In this document: one piece after another, positions 11,979 to 21,471 of the stretch
Layout of the letters: each line of letters starts with the position of its first letter
How positions within the stretch are numbered: position 1 is the stretch's first letter
Assembly (NCBI RefSeq): GCF_030272615.1
Contig: NC_081413.1
Span: forward strand, 556,913,136 to 556,977,135
Origin: Cryptomeria japonica
Lineage: Eukaryota; Streptophyta; Pinopsida; Cupressales; Cupressaceae
Direction of reading: 5' to 3'
DNA length: 64,000 bases
Translations under genes and position numbers: made by a program
Notes under the pieces: model-generated
The model's database searches: none
What the model saw: only the letters and a program-made list of their open reading frames with translations
What the model was told of the DNA's origin: nothing

Positions 11979-12023
11979 TATGCCCCCCTGTTTCAACTTG
12001 CTTATTTGTGAGGTGAAACAGGG
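11979..12023 (-). other. TATGCCCCCC-linked stem-loop, Tat-1
   Basis: On the plus strand TATGCCCCCC (11979-11988) runs into ccctgtttcaac (11986-11997), which pairs with ggtgaaacaggg (12012-12023) at 11 of 12 positions over a 14-nt loop. Tat-2 and Tat-3 have the same arrangement with different but complementary stems. Confidence 0.6.
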
Positions 12024-12329
12024 TATCATGTTTTCCACATCGAATTGTGATAAATATTGTGATGAAGAAAGTTCACAAAAAGGCTTGATTACTCATCTAA
12101 GTGCATTATGGATCTGACATGTAGTGAGAGGGTGAACTCACAATTCCAACGCCACTGACGGTGCGAGAATCGGAGCTTCCTAGCTCAAGATATGATAGAT
12201 TAAAGAAAAAGTGCAGAAATTAGGGTTTTAATTTAAAAACATAAAGTCAAAAAGTGCATAATACATAAATATGAAAATGACACCTTCATTTGTGACTTTC
12301 TAACTTTTTGTCACTATTCACTATAGAGG

Positions 12330-13503
12330 AGCCCACATACAAACCATCATGCCTCGACATTGACCTGAGCGACCTACACAGATGGAGATCCTATGCCAAT
12401 CCATACTTGTCGGCCGACCACTCGACTAGGTGAGTTGACTTTTTGTTGACTTCATTTGACTTTGTCATGTTTTCATAGTTTTTAGAAGTGATGATGTCAT
12501 CACCTAGTCTAGGTCATGGCCCACCCTTTGGACACCTAGGGGTCCTAGGGCGCCCTGGTCCTCCTAAGGCGTTATGGTCCCCTCTAGGTGCCATGGTCCC
12601 AATAGGGTGCCATGGTCCCAGTAGAGCACCCTGGTCCACACAAGGCACCCTGGTCCCTGTTCAGGGCGACCAACGGCGACACTAGATTAGGCGATGAATG
12701 ATAGGAATGATAGAATGATTGCTTTGATTAGATGATGATAAATGATTGCTCGATTACTAATGAGAAATTGCTTTGCATTTTGTAGACACTATCATACATC
12801 CGCGAGCATACCGTCGGTCTCACCTTTTCGGAGCCTTCGAGAGTAGATCCCGAGACTAACAACAAGAGAGGGGGATTTTTTGCATGCAGTGAGTTTGTGG
12901 GATGCAATGACCATGTCGGCCATCCGATTCCATTCTGCTATGTTGATGGCGTTGATGGAGAGTTGGGATGTAGATACCTCAACATTCTCACTACCAGTGG
13001 GGGAGATGACGGTCATCCTCACTGGCGAGAGGGAGATCCAGGTTATGTGCCCTATTATTTATTAACATATGCATTCTACTTGGTTTAAATTTGATGATAT
13101 AAAATGTTACTGATGAAAACAACTTTTTATCTTGCAGCTAGTGTCCAGGAGTGGCGTTCTCTAGTTCAAAATGCAGTGATAGAACTTATTGTGACTGCAC
13201 ACGTACAGATACCCCATGGATCCCAGAGGAGTACATGATGTCACGAGGACCTTTTCTCCCCTATTCTGATGGAGGTGGAGGACCTACGAAACAGATTATG
13301 ATAGACGGAGCGTGATCTAGTGGCAACGCAAACAGAGGCAGCCACATATCAAGGGATCATGATTGAGAGAGATCGCATGAGCTCCTCATGGAGTCACTCG
13401 CAGTCTGTATCACGATACACCCCCATGGGGCCACCCACACGGCCAGATCAAGAGGGGGCATCTAGCCACCATCCTCCTACTACTAGCCCTAGGGATAGGA
13501 TAT
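12330..13503 (+). pseudogene. antisense plant-mobile-domain (PMD) gene in Tat-1, decayed, with likely intron
   Basis: Plus-strand gene lying antisense to pol. A first exon-like piece (LHRWRSYANPYLSADHSTR, about 12376-12429) ends at a perfect plant donor AG/GTGAGT (12428-12435). An acceptor TTTTGTAG ends at 12785, and the frame is kept across the joint. Exon 2 continues to SLWDAMTMSAIRFHSAML and TSTFSLPVGEMTVIL, the PMD signature region (aminotransferase-like PMD, PF10536 family). Much of the central domain is missing. The tail has an acidic coiled-coil start (MEVEDLRNRL) and ends MGPPTRPDQEGASSHH. At least two stops occur. Tat-3 carries a fuller counterpart. PMD proteins occur in transposable elements and in the host MAIN/MAIL1 family; a role here is unknown. 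Confidence 0.6.
12550..12663. repeat. 19-bp minisatellite, six units
   Basis: Six tandem 19-bp units starting with GCGCCCTGGTCCTCCTAAG, each holding a (C/A)TGGTCC core: 12550, 12569, 12588, 12607, 12626 and 12645. The unit starts with the same GCGCCCTGGTCC half-palindrome found in the Tat-2 LTR. The array lies inside the predicted intron of the antisense PMD gene. Confidence 0.8.
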
Positions 13504-14186
13504 GATTTTGACGTATTGATGTATATATGATGACATTCATGATTATATTATTTGTAATGCTTAAACAATATATGCATTGTGTAGATTAGAAGTAACATAT
13601 TGAGTAATGAGCATGTATATCTGATTTAATTTCCATGTGATTGATTTCTCAATACTTCATGATTAAATTGATACATGTGTGATTTAATTAAATAACTAAG
13701 TATTTAATCAAATGCTACTTTGATGATGTAAAAGAAGAATGTATTAAGCCTGAGAACTATATGACTAATGTGATTTAACTAACTCTAATTAAACACAACA
13801 TGATATAATTCTACTTAACATATAAGAAATTGTATAATATGCTAGCACATATGAAAATGTAAATCCGTTACAATTTACATAAAAAGAATCCAACACAAAC
13901 AATATAGTAATGAAACATGCTTGTCAAGGATGAACTAATGTAGACCAAACAATATAACATCATTTAATCTTACATACTTTAATGAAGACATGCTAACATA
14001 TTACCCAATTTTGAAGAAAAATATATAGAGAGAAAACATAAAGAAGACTAGAAAGAAAGAACAAGAGAGAGAGAAAAAAGAACTAGGCATAGTATCTATG
14101 AAGGTCCATAGCATTTTATGGGTTCCTTGAGAAGCGTACCTTCCACATCTATTGTAAGCACCTGATCCATAGACCTCCATGACGAT
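13504..14186. other. AT-rich spacer between PMD gene and integrase, Tat-1
   Basis: Low-complexity AT-rich DNA with many ATG and TTAATTAA-like words and a GA-rich run near 14025-14085. No coding sequence is supported. Tat-3 has a similar but longer spacer in the same place. Confidence 0.5.
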
Positions 14187-15477
14187 TTATGGTCCAAGCC
14201 AATTAGGACTAAATTTTCCTTTCTCCTCAGGTAAGGCATTCGCGTTGTGTTGATTCTGATAAAGGACTAAGTCGACTACTGAGAAGGAACGTTGAATAAC
14301 CTTATCATTGTAGCTTCGTTGCAAAGTCTTATGATACACTTGAATATGTTCGAGGGCATTTATATGTCGTTCATCGAGCATCTCAAGTTGTTGAAATCTT
14401 TGCTCTCTATAGGAATCATCATCCACTATACCCTTAAAAGAAACTCTCAAAGAAGGAATTTCTAACTCCAAAGGTATAATGGCATCAACACCGTGAATAA
14501 TATTATAAGGGGTACAACCTATAGCAACACGTGCACTCATGAGATAAGCCCACAAAGCATAGGTTAATTGAGTATGCCAATCCTTACCATGCTTGTTTAT
14601 AGTCTTTCGAAGAATTTGTTCAATTATCATATTAGAAGACTCAGCTTGACCATTTGAGTGAGGATAATAAGGTGTAGAAAATTTATGTTGAATATGATAT
14701 TTCTCGAGAAACTTCTTCACATCCTTATTTTTGAATGATGTTCCATTATCTAAAACTAAGGCAGAAGGTATCCGCAAATCGAGAAATTATGTTTTCCAAA
14801 ATGAATTGACAAATTACTTCAGCAGTAGTGGATCGAAGAGGAACGACTTCCACCCACTTCGTAAAGTAATCAATGGCAGTTATGATGAAAGTATGTCCTT
14901 GAGATGAAGGAGGAGATATTTTACCAACGAGATCCAAACCCCATGTGGAAAAGGGCCAAGATGCTACTTATGATCAAAGTTCTTGGGCAGGGACATGGAT
15001 CAAATTGCTATGTTGTTGACATTGATGACATCATTTAACAAACACAAAAGAATCATTTTCCATGGTTTGCCAATAATTTCCCATTCAGAGCAATATTTGA
15101 ACTAAATACCTACCCCCAAAATGCCCCCCACAAGAACTTGAAAGCGCTTCTTTGAGAATGATAGGGACCTCAGCCTTGTTTAAGCATCGAATGAGAAGAC
15201 CATTATAACCCCTCCTATAAAAAACATTAGAAAGGATAATGTATCTAGCACCCAATTTGCGAACCCTAGCCCTAGTATTATTATTCATAGAGTCGAGAAA
15301 GGTACCATCACTCAAATATCTTACGACATGTGAGTACCATTCGTCAGAATATATAATGCAACAATATGTCACATCACCAGGGTTATCAACAATAGTCGGG
15401 GAAGTAAGGTTGTGAATAGTGAATTGAAGATCTACCATGGGGTCCTCTAGAGACACAAGAGAGGCGACACATGCCAT
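14187..15477 (-). pseudogene. Tat-1 integrase
   Basis: Minus-strand integrase in three open pieces. 15477-15085 holds the zinc-binding entry region (YRRGYNGLLIRCLNKAEV, CGGHFGGRYL). 14937-14746 begins MDLVGKISPPSSQGHTFI and has the first catalytic aspartate in TAIDYFTKWVEVVPL. 14777-14187 opens PSALVLDNGTSFKN (second aspartate), then YYPHSNGQAESSN (catalytic glutamate), and ends toward the GPY-type C-terminus (FSPNWLGP). A frameshift separates the last two pieces and further breaks lie near 15000. Confidence 0.8.
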
Positions 15478-15501
15478 CGCATCAGTATGTCGATTATCTT
15501 T

Positions 15502-16101
15502 TCAAGGAACAGGCTCCATGGTGTAAGAATCAAATTTTTGTAACAAGGATAAATCTAGATCTTTACATTGTGATAATTTGTCTTGTTTAGCTTGATAAAC
15601 TCTTGTCACTTGTCTTATGATTAGTTGAGAGTCTCCATAAATATGTAGATTCTTCACACTCAACGCCAAGGTTGCTTTAATTCTAGTTTTAAGAGCTTCA
15701 TATTCAACAATGTTGTTGGTACATAAGAAATTGAGACAATATGATAAAGGAATAGGCTTCTTTTTAGGAGAAATTAAGACCACCCCTGCCCCCGATCCTG
15801 CACGACACTTAGAACTATCAAAGTATAGTTCCCAAGTCTCATCAACCTCAATGGAAAGAATGTATTCATTAGGAAAAGACTCTGGATTAGGTAGGGAGAA
15901 AGGTGAAGGAGCATCAACTAAATTATTAGTCAACGCTTGACCCTTTATCGCCTTTTGTGAGACAAACTTAAGGTCAAACTCGATCAACATCATAACCCAC
16001 TTAGCTAAGCATCCGAAAAGATCAGTTTTGGAGAAAATATGTTTTAGAGGATCAAATTTAATGATAACATGAATCTCAACATTCAAGAGATAATACCTCA
16101 A
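15502..16101 (-). pseudogene. Tat-1 second (archaeal-type) RNase H
   Basis: The 199-residue open frame begins in the end of the classical RNase H/RT connection (AKWVMMLIEFDLKFVSQKAI) and contains WELYFDSSKCRAGSGAGVVL, TNNIVEYEALKTRIKATL and IYGDSQLIIRQV. These are the acidic active-site motifs of archaeal-type RNase H, the additional domain that defines Tat-lineage gypsy elements. The frame is intact over this domain. Confidence 0.8.
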
Positions 16102-16152
16102 CTTTTGGGTTGCAAAGACTAAAGCAAGGCACTGTCTTTCTATCGCAAAATA

Positions 16153-17920
16153 TTAGACTTTGTAATTGAGTAGAGTGTATCTTATGTAATAAACTGAGCA
16201 TTCTCTACCATCCTTATCACATTGTGTCAATAAGGTTGCAAGAGCTCGAGGGGAAGCAATAGTGTATAGAAGGAAAGGCTTAGTAGGATCAGCAGGTTGA
16301 AGAATAAGAGGATTGGCCAAATAAGTTTTTAAGTATTCAAATGCTTGACAACAATCCTCATTCCATTGGAAAGATATATTCTTTTTAAGCAATTGTGTGA
16401 AGGGAAAGGTACGATTCGCAAGCTGAGAGACGAACATACGAATAGCTTGGATCTTTCCTTGCAAACTTTTTAGTTGGGAGCCATTCTTAGGAGGTGGCAT
16501 GTTAACAATAGCATCTATCTTCTTTGTATACACATCAATGTCAAGATGTGAAACTATGGATCCTAATAGTTTTCCACTATCCACACCAAAAACACATTTT
16601 CGGGGATTCAAACGCTTTACAAATTCTCTCGAAGATTTGACGAAGGATCTTAACATGATATGTACAGAGAATGGATTTGGCTAAGATATCATCAACGTAA
16701 CCTTCTAAGGTCTTATGCATATAGTCATGGAAAATGAGAGTCGAAGCACGTTGACGGGTTGCGCTTGCATTTTTCAATCCAAAAGGCATCACAATCCAAC
16801 AGAACGTACCCCAAGGAGTGGTAAAAGCAGTCTTATATTGATCTCAGGGATTGATGAAAATTTGATTATATCCTGAGAAACCATCCATAATGAATAGTAA
16901 AGCATGCCTTGCTACTGAATCGACTATCATATCGATATTCGAGAGGGGAAAGTCATCTTTTAAAGAGGCCTTGTTCAAATCATGAAAATCACTACACATC
17001 CTAATCTTATTTTCAGCTTTAGCCACAACTACAATGTTTGAAATCCATGGGGAATAATCAATAGGATGAATGAATCCAACATCCAACAATTTTTCAATCT
17101 CATCTTTAACAAGTAATGCCACTTTAGGGTGAATCTTTCGAATCTTTTGCTTCACAAGTTTAGCATCAGGAACTAGGATAATGTTATGAGTGACAATCTT
17201 AGGATCCACCTCAGGCATGTCACAATATATCCAAGCGAAGATCTCGGGGAATTCATGTAACAACTCAACATATTGTTTTTGTTCTTCTTCGTCAAGACAT
17301 TTCTCTATCTTGATGATCTTATCTTCGACACATGGATCCATCTTGATATCAATGGTGTCATTTATTAGGAGATTACTTTGTTGAGGAGAATCTCTCAATT
17401 GAGAAAATTCTTTAACTATCTCATCATTATTTTTTTCTTTCCCAAAGTAATCTTTCGCATTTAAACAATATGGAAAACTAGGATTATGGTGATAATGAGG
17501 AAGGTTGTCATAAGCTCCCAAGAATTCAACTAAGGAATCATCGGTAGAAAAAAAATCCAAAGCAAAGACACAAAAAGGGTCAAAGTCAATATATTCTGGG
17601 TATTTTAGTGAAAGAGAAGCAGAAATGACATTAGCACTAATAGATGGTCTATTAGAGGCTTTAGTATGCTTGAAAGGATCATAACCAAGCCCAAATGTCA
17701 TATCACAAAAGTTGTTTTCCAAGGGATCTTTAATCCCTTGTTCTTGAGCACCACACCCATTTCCATTATATCCACACCTAGCTAGGATGTGAAAACCAAG
17801 ACCATAAAGGTTAGTCATTTCCAAAGAAGGAGGATTTTCAAAAAGTGAAGGATAAAAATCCTCTAAACCAAAGACTAAGGGAGATGAAACTTGATAAGCT
17901 ACCACAAAGTTATTACTCAA
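16153..17920 (-). pseudogene. Tat-1 G-patch-like linker, reverse transcriptase and RNase H
   Basis: The first open piece (17920-16844, 358 aa) has a glycine-rich segment at about residues 40-85 (GYNGNGCGAQEQGIKDPLE ... GLGY), like the G-patch found before RT in Tat elements. RT motifs follow: EKLLDVGFIHPIDYSPWISN, IRMCSDFHDLNKA, MDGFSGYNQI. A TGA at 16841 breaks the frame. The next piece has VMPFGLKNASATRQR and the catalytic box GYVDDILAKS. 16656-16153 is the RT thumb and first RNase H (GSIVSHLDIDVYTKKID; SVYYIRYTL). Confidence 0.82.
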
Positions 17921-18061
17921 TGGCCCAGATAAAGTAGATTGGTTTTTAGGTTCTTCTTCTTAATTCTTCTTTTCGACCTTAAGTTCTCTAGGGGGAATTA
18001 TGTATTCCCCTATGAAAGTAGGATTGAAATCAAGGGATCCCCAATCATCTTCTACAAGAAT

Positions 18062-18702
18062 CTATTCAGGAGAGAATGTAATCTCAATCATAGAGTCAGG
18101 TTGAGAAGACTCTTCCTCAAGAACCATAGGTCCACTTGAGGAAGTATCAGGGATTGATCTAGATATAGGAGACATGTTTGATGAACTATTCTTACTAATT
18201 GGAATAGAATATTTAGAGGAATTGTCTAAGAAAGTTGGGGAAGAATTGATTGAACAGGATTTAGAACTCGATGTTTGTAAACAAGCCTGAAATCTCATGT
18301 GTCCTAACAAGGTATATGTTGTATTGTTGTGAATGAATTTGATTTGCCTATGAAATGTAGAGAGAGCAACTTGCATGCTATGAATCCAAAGTATTCCTAG
18401 CAACAAGTTGTATTTCAACTCTCCAGGCATAACATGGATAGGAGTAGTTAAAGTAACAGGACCTACCTTAACAAGCAAAGTGATGGTACCTAGTGAATAT
18501 TTAGCAACATTATCAAAGCCACGGATAGTGAGAAAATCAAGCTTGATAAGAGATGTATCAACAATGATCTTATGCAACAAGTTAATGCTACAAACATTAA
18601 GGCCATAACCATAATCCACTAATTTTCATCTTATCGCGGTATCATTTATGATGACCATAATCATTAAGGGATCATACTTGTTGAATTTCACTAGAAGGCA
18701 AC
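18062..18702 (-). pseudogene. Tat-1 aspartic protease
   Basis: Reading from about 18700, DPLMIMVIINDTAIR is followed, after one stop, by VDYGYGLNVCSINLL, the retropepsin active-site loop (usually DGG or DTG; here DYG). Later YNLLLGILWIHSMQVALST is the conserved ILG segment. A serine-rich tail fills 18290-18062. The stop just before the catalytic aspartate and the altered glycine argue against activity. Confidence 0.7.
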
Positions 18703-18722
18703 TCATCTTGTGTAAACATAAT

Positions 18723-19633
18723 CTAAAACTTAGGTGATGTACTAGAGTGAATCAAGGAAGCCATATTATTGGATGTAAATATGGGTGGGACATTCAATGT
18801 TTTTAAGGCATCTTGTAGCATTCCATGATGAGTTAAGGAAGTTTGAAGCAAATCCCAAAGGGATATCTTGGCAGGTTTAGCTTTAAGTTGTTCGACAAGA
18901 TCATATTCCTTACCAATGGTTTGTGAAATACGAAGTGCTTGAGGAAGAATGAGTTGAGGATCAGGTAGAGGAGTTAGAACAACTAGAGGAGGGTTAGGTT
19001 GCCTATTGTTTCTTGTATTATAGGTATGGGCAACTACATTATAACTCTCCTTAGTAATTTTTCTAGCATAGCTATAAGGACTCTTAGTGGGATTCCTTCC
19101 TTGAACCGTAATGATGGGTTTGTTTGGAGTGCTAAAGGAATCATGACCATATCCACCTTTAACCATGAAAAGAGGTTGATTAGGAAGAGGTGAAGTTGGA
19201 GAAGGACAAGCATCTTGGACAACAAAAAGAGGTTTGCTATGTTCATTCATATTGATCATGTTGATTAACTTTTTAGATCCATTATTATTGTTTTGAAAGT
19301 TTAGGCAAAGACACAAAGTCATCAAGGGCATCATCCAATAAAGCATGGACATAACATTATAGAGGGAATCATGGGAATCAACTATGTTTCTAGATCTAGT
19401 GGAGAATTGATAAAAATATACCCATGAGAGGGATCATTCAACTTATCTTTCTCATCACCACAAAATGACATAGTAACAAAGTAGATTAATTTTTGACAAA
19501 ATGAGAGTTTAGAAGGCTTAGGGTTCAAAAACGCATATAGAGATTCATATAATTCATCCTTACTAAACTCATAATCAACAAAATTGCATACATCATCAAA
19601 AGCATGAACTTATTGCAAAGAGAAATCTAACAT
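18723..19633 (-). pseudogene. Tat-1 N-terminal coding region without recognisable gag
   Basis: From an ATG at 19633 the minus strand reads an acidic/aromatic segment (VHAFDDVCNFVDYEFSKDEL, CQKLIYFVTMSFCGDEKDK) that I do not recognise as capsid or nucleocapsid. After frameshifts near 19330, 19300-18723 continues with LINMINMNEHSKPLFVVQ and then EYDLVEQLKAKPAKISLWDL, a segment usual just upstream of Tat proteases. There is no zinc knuckle and no capsid core. The canonical gag seems absent, not merely decayed, because only about 160 bp of leader remain before the PBS. Confidence 0.55.
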
Positions 19634-19790
19634 TTTGAAATGAAAATTGCATGAAACTTAAACACACAATGCAAGGAAAATGAAAGAAACCTATTTTTTT
19701 TCTTTTCTCCTTTTTTTTTTTTGTTTTGTAAGCAAATGAAATAAACTAGATATAGATCTAACAATATAATGCAATGCAAACAAGATTGGA

Positions 19791-19806
19791 TTCACGTCGG
19801 GTTCCA
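19791..19806 (-). promoter_or_regulatory. Tat-1 primer-binding site
   Basis: Minus strand TGGAACCCGACGTGAA begins 4 nt inside the 5' LTR. It lacks the two bases (TG) found after TGG in the Tat-2 and Tat-3 sites. I cannot assign the primer tRNA with certainty. Confidence 0.65.
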
Positions 19807-19810
19807 AAGA

Positions 19811-20626
19811 TGTGTAGGGGAAAAGGTGAGACTAAGTATGGAAACCCTAATCCCACTCTCATACACACTCATGGAATACAAAATAGCCTAGGGAGGTAAC
19901 TCACGTCGGCTACTTCTTATGAGAAAGAGAGAGTCATGGATTACATCTTAGGTTTTCTATTCCTTTGTTGTAAATGAGAGAAAGGAATGATGCAAAATGC
20001 AATCTAACCTAGAAAGCAAGTAAGCAAACAAATCCTAATCTGAGAATGAAGATCAAAGAATAACTAATACATTGCTAAAAAGTACAAATCAGAAGGAAAA
20101 ATCAGAGGTGCATCTGTGTCTAAAATCTGAGCCAAAATGTCTGGGACTAGGGTGCCACGCCACTGTCCTGATTCTACAATTCTGGAACTGCAACTCAGAG
20201 GAGGGATTCTGAGACCTATGAATTGTTGTTCTGCCAAGTCCATCTAACAGAGGGCAGGACCAGGGCGCCACACTCCTATCCTGGATAGGGTTTATGCACT
20301 TCTGAAGTTTTTGAGTGATGTAGATGCATGTTTCAGACCTTGTGTATAAGCAAGATCCTAAGAATGAAAGTAAACAACATAGAGCAACTTTAAAGAGTAA
20401 ACCCTAGTTGCTTATAATTGACAAAGTAAATGCTTTAAATCCATAATGCAAAGTGATCTAAAGAATGAATATGAATCAAAATGAAGCTTATGAAAACATC
20501 TAAAAACAACATGAAACCATACCCAACCCCAAGGGAGAGGTACAAGCCAATCGTCAGTCAGTGATCTCCTATTGTTCTTCTACATCTTCAAAAGCCCCTA
20601 ATTGATGAAGTGATGCTTAAGGAATG
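19811..20626 (-). repeat. Tat-1 5' LTR, inner part, with deletion
   Basis: Copy of 10128-11100. About 155 bp present in the 3' LTR (about 10654-10807), including the TATA box, is missing here near 20338, probably by deletion at a short gacct/ccttg repeat. The LTR is cut at 20627 by Copia-A. Confidence 0.78.
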
Positions 20627-21104
20627 TTGTAACAATCTTTAACCAGACCAGGCTCCTAACAAATCAGACTTCTAAAGAGTTCAAAAATATCTTGTGGGTA
20701 TTCATCCCCATCGTGGTTTTTCCCAGTTGGGTTTCCACATGAAAAATATGTGTGTCATGTGTGATGCCTCTTTCATGTGATGTTTCATTATTTCTTGTTT
20801 AGTGGTGAATCATGTTGATTTAGTAAGTTATTGTATCTCATGTGATAGAATATCTATTTATGCATAAGGATAAAGTGGAAATGAGGGAGTAGGTTGTATG
20901 GAAAGCTAAGTGTTGCCAGTTTATGTCTTTCACAGTCGCATTGTGTTTAACCGGTAGTAATCTGGTTTAGACCAGTGTTAGTGATTGTCAGTCAAGTTCA
21001 CCGTTTGTAGTCAAACCGGTTTAGGAAAAGATTTTGTGCCTGTACTGATTCACTCCCCCCTCTCAGTACCAGTTTGGTACTCATTGTTCATCATTGAGTT
21101 ATCA
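20627..21104 (+). repeat. Copia-A 5' LTR remnant
   Basis: Matches 26569-27046, the 3' third of the intact LTR, and ends GAGTTATCA just before the PBS. Differences are few and scattered. Confidence 0.85.
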
Positions 21105-21105
21105 A

Positions 21106-21117
21106 TTGGTATCAAAG
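21106..21117 (+). promoter_or_regulatory. Copia-A primer-binding site
   Basis: TTGGTATCAAAG is one base from the usual initiator-methionine tRNA site TGGTATCAGAGC and lies immediately inside the 5' LTR. Confidence 0.8.
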
Positions 21118-21175
21118 CGTCCTCCAGGTCCTCTATGTTGTAAGCTTAACCGCTTGAGGAAAAGATCCTATTCTA

Positions 21176-21471
21176 ATGATGAAGAGGGTAGGTCCAAAGT
21201 TCAACAAAGATAATTTCAAAATATGGAAGGACATAATGAAGATATACATCAGAAGCATGGGTGCTCAACACTAGAGCTATGTTTAGAATGCTTATGTTAT
21301 TCCTATCGGTACTCTCACCTATGATCAAAAGAGAGAGATCCAGGAGAATGGGCAAGTCATGGAAGCCCTACTCAACATCTTATCTGACATTGAGTTATTG
21401 ATGTCCAGGATAAAGAAAATCCCAAAGAAGTATGGGATACTCTTGAGAATGTCTATGGCGATGATGAGCAT
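21176..21471 (+). pseudogene. Copia-A gag N-terminus, broken
   Basis: From ATG 21176 the frame reads MMKRVGPKFNKDNFKIWKDI, the typical copia gag start with the FKxWK segment, then meets stops near 21270. Further gag pieces continue in other frames up to the long open frame at 21472. Confidence 0.65.

Noticed and set aside
12488-12685. 65-codon plus-strand frame rich in GPPF, GHGP and PSRAP
   Set aside because: It is the translation of the 19-bp minisatellite and lies within a predicted intron.
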